From: Pseudomonadales bacterium
GTDB lineage: Bacteria; Pseudomonadota; Gammaproteobacteria; Pseudomonadales; Pseudohongiellaceae
DNA length: 39,708 bases
Reading direction: 5' to 3'
Assembly: GCA_028279115.1 (NCBI GenBank)
Contig: JANQSV010000159.1
Coordinates: forward strand, 1-39,708
The notes under the pieces are model-generated. The model did no database searches. It was not told the origin of the DNA and saw only the letters and a list, made by a program, of their open reading frames with translations. A program made the translations under genes and the position numbers. Every line of letters starts with the position of its first letter. Position 1 is the stretch's first letter. Below, piece after piece: positions 8,582 to 17,849 of this stretch.

Positions 8582-9874
8582 ATGATTGAGGCTCCAACAG
8601 GCAACATTGGCTACTCCAAAGTAGCCGGCCATAGAGAGGAAGACACGCCTGTGGGGTACAAGCGCACCGAAGTGGGATTAGTACCGGAAGATTGGAGCAT
8701 TTCGACCGTCGGCGCCGAGTTCAGAGTACAACTCGGCAAGATGCTCGACGCAGCGAAAAATCAGGGAGTATCGAAACCGTACGTTGGTAATCGTTCAATC
8801 CAGTGGGGACATGTGAATGTAGACGCCATTGAAACAGTTTCGCTGACTCCGGTCGAATTAAATCGATTTCTTCTCCGACGTGGTGACCTGCTTGTATGCG
8901 AAGGTGGCGAGATAGGCCGCGCTGCAATTTGGAACGATCCGATCCCAGAGTGCTACTACCAAAAAGCTCTACACCGACTTCGGCCAATTCGCGGCTACAA
9001 CTCGTTATTGATGATGTTCTTGCTTCGACTCTGGGCAACTACTGGTTTTCTGACGAACTTCGCAACTCGGACAAGCATTGCTCATCTTCCAAAAGAAAAC
9101 TTTGAAACAATCCCTCTACCTGTTCCGCTGGATCATGAACAACGCGCCATCGTTGAGGCGTTGTCGGATGTGGACAAGTCGCTCGAATCGCTGGACGCAC
9201 TGATCGCAAAGAAGCGAGCGATCAAGAAGGCCGCCATGCAGCAACTCCTCACTGGCAGGACTCGCCTACCGGGATTCAGTGGGAAATGGGAGAGAAGGCA
9301 GCTTAAGCACGTTTTGGATTGTCTCGATCATGTCCGAATACCTTTGAATGAATCTCAGCGAGCAAAAATGCCGGGTTCCTATCCATATTGTGGCGCAAAC
9401 GGAGTCCTTGATTACGTTAATGACTTTGTTCTTGACGATGACGTGATTCTGATTGCCGAGGATGGTGGATACTTCGACGAATACACCCACCGGCCAATTG
9501 CGTATCGTATGTCAGGAAAGATTTGGGTAAATAATCACGCACATATCCTTAAAGCAAAGTCTGGCTATAGTCAGGGATTCCTATACTTGTCTTTGGTTCA
9601 TAAAAACATTCTCCCTTACTTGGCTAGCGGAACTCGCGCAAAACTCAATAAGTCTGAGATGAACAAAATTGAAATTTACCTTCCGCTTCAGGTTGCTGAA
9701 CAAACGATAATCGCCGAATTCCTTTTGAACATGGATTCCGAGATTACCGCTCTGGAGCAGCGCCGCGAAAAGACCCACGCCATCAAGGAAGGTATGATGC
9801 AGGAGCTTCTTACTGGACGGGTGCGTTTAATCGAGCCAAGCGACCAACTCGTCAAAGCGGGGGTTGCGCCATGA
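8582..9874 (+). CDS. hsdS: type I restriction-modification specificity subunit S
   Basis: GYKRTEVGLVPEDWSIS start; two TRD/spacer repeats: EQRAIVEALSDVDKSLESLDALIAKKRAIKKAAMQQLLTGRTRLPGF and EQTIIAEFLLNMDSEITALEQRREKTHAIKEGMMQELLTGRVRL. Confidence 0.96.
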   Translation: MIEAPTGNIGYSKVAGHREEDTPVGYKRTEVGLVPEDWSISTVGAEFRVQLGKMLDAAKNQGVSKPYVGNRSIQWGHVNVDAIETVSLTPVELNRFLLRRGDLLVCEGGEIGRAAIWNDPIPECYYQKALHRLRPIRGYNSLLMMFLLRLWATTGFLTNFATRTSIAHLPKENFETIPLPVPLDHEQRAIVEALSDVDKSLESLDALIAKKRAIKKAAMQQLLTGRTRLPGFSGKWERRQLKHVLDCLDHVRIPLNESQRAKMPGSYPYCGANGVLDYVNDFVLDDDVILIAEDGGYFDEYTHRPIAYRMSGKIWVNNHAHILKAKSGYSQGFLYLSLVHKNILPYLASGTRAKLNKSEMNKIEIYLPLQVAEQTIIAEFLLNMDSEITALEQRREKTHAIKEGMMQELLTGRVRLIEPSDQLVKAGVAP

Positions 9875-11460
9875 AACCCCTCCGCATCTTCATCAGCAGC
9901 GTACAGCGGGAGTTTGGCGATGAACGAAAGGCGCTCGCCGACTATCTGCGCAACGACCCGATTATGCGGCGCTTCTTCCAAGGTTTCCTGTTCGAGGAAC
10001 TTCCAGCTTCGGATAGGGCGCCAGATAAAGCCTATCTGGATGAAGTGGGTCGCTGCGACATCTATGTGGGTCTGTTCGGGAAGGACTACGGCGCAGACGA
10101 CGGGACCGGAACGTCGCCTACGGAGCGCGAGTTCGACCATGCCACGGCGCTCGGCAAGTATCGCCTGATCTTCCTGAAAAATGCGCCTTCCGACGTTCGG
10201 CATCCGAAAATGCAAGCGTTGATCGGCAAGGCCGAAGCCGGACTGATTCGCAAGCGATTCAATACGCAAGAAGAACTCGTGCCTAGTCTCTACGCTGCAT
10301 TGGTGGAGTACCTGGAGGACAAGGAACTGCTGCGTTTCGAACCGTTCGACGCTGCGCCTTGCACAGGAGCCACGCTGGACGACCTGGATTCCACGCGGAT
10401 GATCCGGCTCATACGCACAGCCCGTGGGACCAGACAGTTTCCACTGGATGAAAACACGTCTCCCGAGGACTTGCTCCGGCATCTGAACCTTTTGAACAAG
10501 GGTCGATTGACCAACGCCGCTATGTTGCTGTTCGGGAAAGCGCCGCAACGGTTCTTGATTTCGTCCGAAATCAAGTGCGCCCATTTTCACGGCACGCAGG
10601 TCGCAAAACCCATCCCTTCCTATCAGGTTTACAAGGGCACGGTGTTCGATCTGGTGGATCAGGCCGTGGATTTTGTGTTGAGCAAGATCGCGTTGTCCAT
10701 CGGTACGCGGGCGGAAAGCACCGAAGTACCCATCGCCTATGAGATCCCCAAGGAAGTGATAACCGAGGCCATCGTGAACGCTGTGGCCCATCGCGACTAT
10801 ACGGACAACAGCAGTGTGCAGGTTATGCTCTTTGCTGATCGGCTGGATGTGATGAATACCGGCCGATTACCGCCGCCGCTAACGGTGGAGAAACTTCGTG
10901 TCGCGCACGAGTCCCTGCCCCGCAATCCCTTGCTCGCGGAGCCCATGTATCTGGCCGGATACATAGAACGCATGGGTACCGGTACGGTGGACATGATTCA
11001 GCGCTGTGCAGCGGCCAATCTGCGGGAACCGGAGTTCGCGGCCGGTGAAGACTTCGTCACAACGATTTGGCGACCCAACGACGCGACTCGACCGGCTGGA
11101 GTGCACGATGCAGACAAAACCGGAGTCCAAATTGAGCCAGAGTCGAGGCCCGAGTCGGGATCACAGCCAGAGTCGCGGCCAGAGTCACAGCCAGAGTCAG
11201 AACCACAGCCAGAGTCGCGGTTGTTGACAGAGAGAGTGCTCGGCCTGCTGATAAATGGATCGATGTCCAAGGCGAAGCTATCGAAGAATTTGGGTCAGAA
11301 AGAAGTATCCGGGCAACTCAACAAAGTAGTTCGGTCGCTTATGTCGGAACAATTGATCGAGTACACCCTGCCGGAAAATCCCCGCAGCCGATTGCAACAA
11401 TATCGACTTACGCCTAAGGGGCGCGCTGCCATCGAAAACCTCGGAACTGACGGCACATAA
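9871..11460 (+). CDS. DUF4062 domain protein with HATPase_c_4/RecG-like (AlbA_2-type) region and C-terminal winged helix
   Basis: N-term MKPLRIFISSVQREFGDERKALADYLR and GLFGKDYG (DUF4062); EIPKEVITEAIVNAVAHRDYTDNSSVQVMLFADRLDVMNTGRLPPPL and ERMGTGTVDMI (HATPase_c_4); ATGA overlap with hsdS. Confidence 0.9.
   Translation: MKPLRIFISSVQREFGDERKALADYLRNDPIMRRFFQGFLFEELPASDRAPDKAYLDEVGRCDIYVGLFGKDYGADDGTGTSPTEREFDHATALGKYRLIFLKNAPSDVRHPKMQALIGKAEAGLIRKRFNTQEELVPSLYAALVEYLEDKELLRFEPFDAAPCTGATLDDLDSTRMIRLIRTARGTRQFPLDENTSPEDLLRHLNLLNKGRLTNAAMLLFGKAPQRFLISSEIKCAHFHGTQVAKPIPSYQVYKGTVFDLVDQAVDFVLSKIALSIGTRAESTEVPIAYEIPKEVITEAIVNAVAHRDYTDNSSVQVMLFADRLDVMNTGRLPPPLTVEKLRVAHESLPRNPLLAEPMYLAGYIERMGTGTVDMIQRCAAANLREPEFAAGEDFVTTIWRPNDATRPAGVHDADKTGVQIEPESRPESGSQPESRPESQPESEPQPESRLLTERVLGLLINGSMSKAKLSKNLGQKEVSGQLNKVVRSLMSEQLIEYTLPENPRSRLQQYRLTPKGRAAIENLGTDGT
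11135..11220 (+). repeat. degenerate tandem repeat (CAGCCAGAGTCR), encodes P-E-S repeats
   Basis: Repeated ccagagtc units encoding ESRPESGSQPESRPESQPESEPQPESR interdomain linker. Confidence 0.85.
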
Positions 11461-11462
11461 TC

Positions 11463-14400
11463 ATGACCACCGTCGGCGAGCGCGAAATCGAGACCCAGCG
11501 ACGGGTCGTGCGATTCTTCCAGGACGCGCTCGGTTACGGTTATCTCGGCAACTGGGAGGACCGCCTCGGCAACGCCAACATCGAACAGGACATCCTTGCA
11601 AGTTGGCTGCGCCTGCAAGGTCACAACGACAAGATCACAAGCCGAGCGGTCGAATTGCTCCGCAAAGCTGCATCAGTTGGCGGCGTTACAAACCTCTATG
11701 ACGCCAACCGTGAAGTCTACGGTCTGCTGCGTTACGGAGTGAAGGTGCAACCGAAGCCCGGCGAGCACGCCCGCACGACCTGGCTGATCGACTGGGACAA
11801 TCCCCACAACAACGATTTCGCTATCGCCGAAGAAGTCACCGTCGAAGGCGCGGGCGACAAGCGACCCGACGTGGTTATCTATGTCAACGGCATCGCCCTC
11901 GGCGTGCTGGAACTCAAACGTTCCATAGTTTCGCTGGCCGAGGGCATCCGCCAAAATCTCGACAATCAGAAACCGGAATTCATCCGGCCGTTTTTCGCCA
12001 CGGCGCAACTTCTCATGGCGGGCAACGAAACCGAGGGGCTACGCTACGGCGTCATCGAAACGCCGGAGAAATACTGGCTGCGATGGAAGGAAAGCGAAGC
12101 GCATCCCGATGCCGGCGACAACCTGTTGCTGAAAGAACTCGGCCAGCTTTGCGGCAAGGAACGACTGCTTGAGATCGTTCATGACTTCATGGTTTTCGAC
12201 GCCGGCATCAAGAAAACCTGCCGTCACAATCAGTATTTCGGCGTAAGGGCGGCCCAGGAACACGTCGCGAACCGCGAAGGCGGGATTGTCTGGCACACCC
12301 AGGGCAGCGGGAAGAGCCTGCTGATGGTCTGGCTCGCCAAGTGGATTAACGAGAACGTGAACGGTGGACGGGTATTGATCGTTACCGACCGCAAGGAACT
12401 CGACGAACAAATCGAGAAAGTCTTCAAGGGAGTCAACGAGGATATTTACCGCACGGGCAGCGGCGCCGATCTGGTCAGCGTGCTCCAATCCGCCGAACAA
12501 TGGCTGATTGCGTCGCTGATTCACAAATTCGGCTCCCGCGATGAAGCGAGCGAGCGCGACATTGACGGTTACATCGCGGAAATCAAAAAACATCTGCCAA
12601 AGGGGTTTCGAGCCAAAGGCGAAATCTTCGTTTTCGTCGATGAATGCCACCGTACGCAGTCCGGCAAACTGCACAAAGCCATGAAGGCCTTGTTGCCCGA
12701 AGCGACGCTGATCGGCTTCACCGGCACTCCGCTGCTGAAATCCGACAAAGCCCGCAGCATCGAGATCTTCGGCCCGTATATTCACACCTACAAGTACGAC
12801 GAAGCGGTGCGCGACAAGGTCGTGCTCGACTTGCGCTACGAAGCGCGGGACATCGATCAGGATCTGACCTCCGAGGCGAAGGTCGATCAATGGTTCGACG
12901 CCAAAACCGCCGGCCTGACGGATCTCGCCAAAGCGCAACTCAAGCAGCGCTGGGGCACCATGCGGGCCGTCATGAGCGCCGAGGACCGGCTGCGCAAGAT
13001 CGTCGCCGACATCGCGCTCGACATGGAAACGCGCGATCGCCTCAAGAGCGGACACGGCAACGCCTTGCTCATTTCCGACAGCATCCATTCGGCCTGCCGG
13101 CTTTACGAAATGTTCAACGGGAACGCGCTCGCCGGAAAATGCGCCATCGTCACTTCGTATCAGCCGTCCAAGTCGAAAATCAAGGGCGAGGAAACCGGCG
13201 AAGGCCTCACCGAGAAACTGCGCAAGTTCAACATCTACCGGAAAATGCTCGCGGAACATTTCGACGAGCCCGAAGACAAGGCGATGCGCAAAATCGAGCA
13301 ATTCGAAAAGGACGTAAAGAAGCGGTTCATCGAGGAACCGGGACAGATGAAACTCCTGATCGTGGTCGACAAATTGCTCACCGGCTTCGACGCGCCTTCC
13401 GCCACCGTTCTCTACATCGACAAGAAAATGCAGGACCACGGCCTGTTTCAGGCGATCTGCCGGGTGAATCGACTTGACAGGGAAGACAAAGAGTATGGAT
13501 ACATCGTCGATTACAAGGATTTGTTCCGCTCGCTGGAAAAATCGATCTCCGACTATACCGGCGAAGCCTTCGAGGCTTTCGACCGGGAAGACGTGGCCGG
13601 GCTGCTGAAAAACCGGCTTGAGCAGGCGCGGGAACAGCTCGAAGAAGCGCGGGAGGCGGTCAAAGCGTTGTGCGAACCGGTCGAGCCGCCGAAGGACTCC
13701 CCTGCGTACTTCCATTACTTCTGCGCGACCGACAGCGGCGATGCCGAGCAACTAAAGGCAAACGAGCCTAAACGCCTCGCCCTGTACAAGATGGCGGCGG
13801 CATACTTGCGCACTTACTCCGACCTCGCCAATGAAATGGAGGCCGCCGGCTACTCCGCAGCCGAGGCGCGTACAATCCGCGATGAAGTTGACCACTATGA
13901 GAAAGTCCGCTCCGAAGTGAAACTCGCAAGCGGCGACTACATCGATCTCAAGGTTTACGAACCGGCGATGCGGCACCTGCTCGACACCTATATAAGGGCC
14001 GGCGAAAGCGAAAAGATTTCTGCCTTTGACGATTTGCCGCTAGTGGAACTGATTATTGAGCGCGGATCCGGCGCCCTCGACTCGCTGCCGGACGGCATTC
14101 GCGGCAATAGGGAAGCGATGGCCGAGACGATCGAGAACAACGTGCGGCGACTCATCATCGACGAAATGGCGGTCAATCCCAGATACTACGAGCACATGTC
14201 CACATTGCTTGAGGAATTGATCGCCGAGCGCAAGCGGCAGGCGCTGGACTATCAGGCGTATCTGGCGAAAATCGTCGCGCTCGCCGGGAAGGTCCGCGAC
14301 CCGGATCAGGCCCGTTATCCGCAGGCGATCAATAGTCCCGCGCGCCAGGCAATTTTCGATTTGCTACAAGACTTGCCGGAATTGGGGGCGATTTTGGCCA

Positions 14401-14606
14401 AGCGGCAGGTGGCCGACCCTAGTGATACAACCGTCGAGATCGTCACGCTGCGCGTCGACGATGCGATCCGCAAATCGAAAATGGCGGACTTTCACGGTCA
14501 TCCCATGAAGGAGAAAAAGATACGCAATGCCATCAAGAAAATCCTTCCAGATGTCGATCTCGTCGATAAACTTTTCGAAATAGTAAAGGCTCAGCGTGAA
14601 TACTGA
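11463..14606 (+). CDS. hsdR: type I restriction endonuclease subunit R
   Basis: PDVVIYVNGIALGVLELKR nuclease region, GGIVWHTQGSGKSLLMVWLA Walker A, VFVDECHRTQ, GFTGTPLL, TGFDAPSATVLYIDKKMQDHGLFQAICRVNR. Confidence 0.97.
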   Translation: MTTVGEREIETQRRVVRFFQDALGYGYLGNWEDRLGNANIEQDILASWLRLQGHNDKITSRAVELLRKAASVGGVTNLYDANREVYGLLRYGVKVQPKPGEHARTTWLIDWDNPHNNDFAIAEEVTVEGAGDKRPDVVIYVNGIALGVLELKRSIVSLAEGIRQNLDNQKPEFIRPFFATAQLLMAGNETEGLRYGVIETPEKYWLRWKESEAHPDAGDNLLLKELGQLCGKERLLEIVHDFMVFDAGIKKTCRHNQYFGVRAAQEHVANREGGIVWHTQGSGKSLLMVWLAKWINENVNGGRVLIVTDRKELDEQIEKVFKGVNEDIYRTGSGADLVSVLQSAEQWLIASLIHKFGSRDEASERDIDGYIAEIKKHLPKGFRAKGEIFVFVDECHRTQSGKLHKAMKALLPEATLIGFTGTPLLKSDKARSIEIFGPYIHTYKYDEAVRDKVVLDLRYEARDIDQDLTSEAKVDQWFDAKTAGLTDLAKAQLKQRWGTMRAVMSAEDRLRKIVADIALDMETRDRLKSGHGNALLISDSIHSACRLYEMFNGNALAGKCAIVTSYQPSKSKIKGEETGEGLTEKLRKFNIYRKMLAEHFDEPEDKAMRKIEQFEKDVKKRFIEEPGQMKLLIVVDKLLTGFDAPSATVLYIDKKMQDHGLFQAICRVNRLDREDKEYGYIVDYKDLFRSLEKSISDYTGEAFEAFDREDVAGLLKNRLEQAREQLEEAREAVKALCEPVEPPKDSPAYFHYFCATDSGDAEQLKANEPKRLALYKMAAAYLRTYSDLANEMEAAGYSAAEARTIRDEVDHYEKVRSEVKLASGDYIDLKVYEPAMRHLLDTYIRAGESEKISAFDDLPLVELIIERGSGALDSLPDGIRGNREAMAETIENNVRRLIIDEMAVNPRYYEHMSTLLEELIAERKRQALDYQAYLAKIVALAGKVRDPDQARYPQAINSPARQAIFDLLQDLPELGAILAKRQVADPSDTTVEIVTLRVDDAIRKSKMADFHGHPMKEKKIRNAIKKILPDVDLVDKLFEIVKAQREY

Positions 14607-15324
14607 GAGCTACCAGTTGCAAGTTGCCGACGTTGCGGTCGAAGTCGTCCGCAAGAACATCAAGAACCTGCACATTGGAGTATATCCCCCGGAGGGGCGC
14701 GTTCGAGTGGCGGCGCCAATTCGGCTCGACGAAGAAGCGATTCGGCTCGCGGTGGTTTCAAAGCTGTCATGGATTCACAAGCGACAAGCCCGGTTCGCTG
14801 CCCAGCCCCGCCAGTCCGAACGTGAATTCGTCACCGGCGAGAGCCATTACTTCGAAGGCCGCCGCTACCGGCTCGATGTTATCGAAGGTGCAAAGCGTTC
14901 GAGCGCCCGACTGCGCAATCGCGCTTTCATTGAATTGCGCGTGCCGCAAGGCGCTGACCGCAGGGCTAGGGAGGCAGCGATATATCGCTGGTATCGCCGG
15001 GAGCTTCAAGCGCGATTGCCGGTGCTGTGCAAGGAATGGGAGCCAAAGGTCGGCGTCGAGGTTCGCGAATTGCGCGTCAAGCGGATGAAGACACTATGGG
15101 GTTCGTGCAATTCTCAAGCCAGGCGCATCTGGCTCAATCTCGAACTCGCCAAAAAACCACCCGCCTGCCTTGCATTCGTGCTCGTCCACGAAATGGTCCA
15201 CTTCCACGAACGGCGTCATAACGAACGATTCTATGCACTGATGGATGCAGCCATGCCACAGTGGCGAACATATCGGGATGATCTCAATAGCGCACCTCTG
15301 GCTCATGAGGATTGGAGATATTAG
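14596..15324 (+). CDS. M48/YgjP-like (DUF45) metallopeptidase
   Basis: VLVHEMVHFHERRHNERFYALMDAAMPQWR (HExxH); TLWGSCNSQARRIWLNLELAKKP; overlaps hsdR end by 11 bp. Confidence 0.92.
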   Translation: MNTESYQLQVADVAVEVVRKNIKNLHIGVYPPEGRVRVAAPIRLDEEAIRLAVVSKLSWIHKRQARFAAQPRQSEREFVTGESHYFEGRRYRLDVIEGAKRSSARLRNRAFIELRVPQGADRRAREAAIYRWYRRELQARLPVLCKEWEPKVGVEVRELRVKRMKTLWGSCNSQARRIWLNLELAKKPPACLAFVLVHEMVHFHERRHNERFYALMDAAMPQWRTYRDDLNSAPLAHEDWRY

Positions 15325-15389
15325 GCACCTTGAAAAAACTGGTTACCTCCCCAAATAGGGACTTTCGGCAAGCAACTCGGAGCGGACCA

Positions 15390-15647
15390 ATGTCAAAGAA
15401 GTCACGTACCACCTTGACGTATGACCTCAAGAAAGGGCGGAAAATCGTATACAGGGGAACCACAAACAACCCAGATAGACGCGAAGACGAACATCGAAAT
15501 GCTGGATTGGACTTTGATCGTTTAGTCCCGACTTCCCGTCGAATGACACCTAAGGGTGCGAAGGAAAAGGAAGCACAAGACCTCGAAACGTTTCGCCGCG
15601 GACACAAAGGTCGTAATCCCAAATACAACAAAGATTCCGACGGGTAA
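15390..15647 (+). CDS. GIY-YIG nuclease-like small protein
   Basis: ATG 15390 with GGAG upstream; LTYDLKKGRKIVYRGTTNNPDRREDEHRNAG resembles a GIY-YIG core; ORF is open upstream to 15312. Confidence 0.6.
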   Translation: MSKKSRTTLTYDLKKGRKIVYRGTTNNPDRREDEHRNAGLDFDRLVPTSRRMTPKGAKEKEAQDLETFRRGHKGRNPKYNKDSDG

Positions 15648-15749
15648 TAGTCCCAAAGTGAATTCGTTTCGGGATCAGGCCGTAGCCCTACGTCGAGTTA
15701 TTCCGCAACATTTCAGGTATTTGTCAATTGAGGTTCGGCTTTTCCGCGT

Positions 15750-16850
15750 TCAATCCAGCCGCTTGCTGAAGCGGAGCACCGCGAGCGTCAGGGCGACCGC
15801 CGTGAAAATGGCGAGGGCGGCGAGTTCCTGCATCATCAATGAGACATCGGCGCCGCGCAGGATGATGCCGCGGATGAGCCTGTTGAAATGTGTCAGCGGC
15901 AGGACCTCGGCGATGTACTGGGCGATCTCGGGCATGCCTTCGAAGGGAAACATGAAACCCGAAAGCAGGATCGAAGGCAGGAAGAAAAAGAAGGTCATCT
16001 GCATGGCCTGAAACTGGGTCGCGGCGACCGTGGAAATCAGCAGGCCCAACGACAGATTGGCGGAAATGAATACCAGCGACACGGCCAGCACCTGCCATTC
16101 GCTGCCCATGATCGGCACCGAGAAAATCGTGCGGCCCAGCGCGAGAATGATGACGAGCTGGATCAGCCCGATGACGATGTAGGGAACGATCTTCCCGAGC
16201 ATCAGTTCCACCGTCCGCACCGGCGTGTTGATCAGCAATTCGAGATTGCCGCGTTCGCGCTCGCGCACGATGGCGATCCCGGTGAACAGCACCATGGTCA
16301 TGGTCAATACGACGCCGACGAGGCTGGGCACGATATTCACGGCCGAACGCCGCTCGGGATTGTAGTAATTGCGCACTTCGATCATGCGCTGCCGCTCCTG
16401 CAGGCCCGTCTGGGAATCGAAGCGCACCGGAATCGTGGCGAGCTGTTCCGCCACGCCGAGAATGATCGGATCCGTGCCGTCGACGAGCAGTTGCAGCGCC
16501 GGGCGGTCGCGGGCTATCACCCGGCGGTCGAAATCGTCTGGAATGGCGATGCCTACCGAGACCGCCCCCGAATCGAGCAGCCGGGTCAGTTCCTCCGCGC
16601 TCGCGAGACGCTGACGCAGCACGACCACCTGGGTTGCGCTCATGTCGGCGAGTAGCTGGCGGGAGAGATGGCTGTCGGCTTCGTCGACGTATGCCGCGCT
16701 CAGATTGCGCACATCGGTATTGATGGCGTAGCCGAACAGCAGCAACTGGATCAGCGGGATGCCGACGATCATGCCGAAGGTGAGCCGGTCCCTCGACAGT
16801 TGCAGCAACTCCTTGTGCATGATGGCGAAGATGCGGACCAACGATCTCAT
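15750..16850 (-). CDS. ABC-2 type transporter permease (YhhJ-like)
   Basis: 366 aa; MRSLVRIFAIMHKELLQLSRDRLTFGMIVGIPLIQLLLFGYAINTDVRNL; RERERGNLELLINTPVRTVELMLGKIVPY. Confidence 0.93.
   Translation of the reverse strand: MRSLVRIFAIMHKELLQLSRDRLTFGMIVGIPLIQLLLFGYAINTDVRNLSAAYVDEADSHLSRQLLADMSATQVVVLRQRLASAEELTRLLDSGAVSVGIAIPDDFDRRVIARDRPALQLLVDGTDPIILGVAEQLATIPVRFDSQTGLQERQRMIEVRNYYNPERRSAVNIVPSLVGVVLTMTMVLFTGIAIVRERERGNLELLINTPVRTVELMLGKIVPYIVIGLIQLVIILALGRTIFSVPIMGSEWQVLAVSLVFISANLSLGLLISTVAATQFQAMQMTFFFFLPSILLSGFMFPFEGMPEIAQYIAEVLPLTHFNRLIRGIILRGADVSLMMQELAALAIFTAVALTLAVLRFSKRLD
15756..15775. repeat. right copy of 20-bp direct repeat (candidate attR) in 3' end of ABC permease gene
   Basis: CAGCCGCTTGCTGAAGCGGA, exact match to 3011-3030. 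Confidence 0.6.
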
Positions 16851-16860
16851 GAAAGGAATC

Positions 16861-17829
16861 TCATGAATCCGCCTCTACAACTTTCGCGGACCGGGCTTCG
16901 CGCAACTCGGTCACGGCAACGAAGATGTCCTCGATATCGGGAAACACCTGGTCGACCTGGGCCGCGATGCCCGCGCGGCGCAGGGCCTGGTCGACGATTG
17001 CGGCCGGCTGGGGAATCTGTTTCGGAATCTGCGCCCGCAGCTTCGAGCCGAGCCGGGTCAGGCTGACGATTTGCGCAACGTCGTGCAAGGCCAGATGCGC
17101 CGCGTCCGCATCGGGCGCACGCGCTTCTATCACATGGGTGTCGATATTCTCGCCCAGCCGGCGCGGCGAACCGTCGGCCACTTTCACGCCCCGGTCGAGT
17201 ATCGCCAGATTGTGGCAGCGCACGGCTTCGTCCATGTAATGCGTGGAGACGAGAATCGTCGTGCCCTGCTCGGCGAGTTCGAACAGAGCTTCCCAGAAAT
17301 CGCGGCGATTGCTCGGATCCACCGCGCTGGTCGGCTCGTCGAGCAGCAACAGGTGCGGCCGATGCATGGTCGCCGCGGCAAGCGCGAGGCGTTGCTTCTG
17401 CCCGCCGCTCAAGGTGCCCGCGCGTTGCCGCTCCCGGCCCTTGAGATTGAAGCGGCCGAGGAGTTCGTCCATGCGCCGGCGGCGTTCCCGCCGGGGAATG
17501 GCGTAGACCTCGCCGATGAATTGCAGGTTTTCCCGCACGCCCAGGTCTTCGTAGAGCGAGAAACGCTGGGTCATGTAGCCGATTCGCTGTTTGAGCGCTT
17601 CCGAATCGCGGCCGGCGTCGAGCCCGAGTACGTTGGCCTGGCCGGAACTCGGCGTCAGCAGTCCGCAAAGCATGCGTATGGTGGTCGATTTGCCCGAGCC
17701 GTTGGGGCCGAGAAAGCCGTAGATCTTGCCGGAGGGAACGTCGAGATCGACTTCATTGACCGCGACGAGGGCCCCAAAGCGCCGGGTCAGCCCGCGCGCC
17801 TGGATAGCGAATTCGCCGTTACCCTGCAT
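16861..17829 (-). CDS. ABC transporter ATP-binding protein
   Basis: GPNGSGKST Walker A, LSGGQKQRLALAAATMHRPHLLLLDEPTSAVDP. Confidence 0.95.
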   Translation of the reverse strand: MQGNGEFAIQARGLTRRFGALVAVNEVDLDVPSGKIYGFLGPNGSGKSTTIRMLCGLLTPSSGQANVLGLDAGRDSEALKQRIGYMTQRFSLYEDLGVRENLQFIGEVYAIPRRERRRRMDELLGRFNLKGRERQRAGTLSGGQKQRLALAAATMHRPHLLLLDEPTSAVDPSNRRDFWEALFELAEQGTTILVSTHYMDEAVRCHNLAILDRGVKVADGSPRRLGENIDTHVIEARAPDADAAHLALHDVAQIVSLTRLGSKLRAQIPKQIPQPAAIVDQALRRAGIAAQVDQVFPDIEDIFVAVTELREARSAKVVEADS

Positions 17830-17849
17830 CTTTCAATGGATGAAATTGT

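Noticed and set aside
11135-11220. Possible CRISPR-like repeat
   Set aside because: Contiguous in-frame coding tandem repeat without spacers.
12039-13751. 570-aa minus-strand ORF antisense to hsdR
   Set aside because: Shadow ORF of a high-GC coding gene; no recognisable domains, while the + frame is clearly HsdR.
15648-15755. tRNA or integrase remnant at right island border
   Set aside because: No cloverleaf-like segment or recombinase motif seen; only the 20-bp repeat supports the border.
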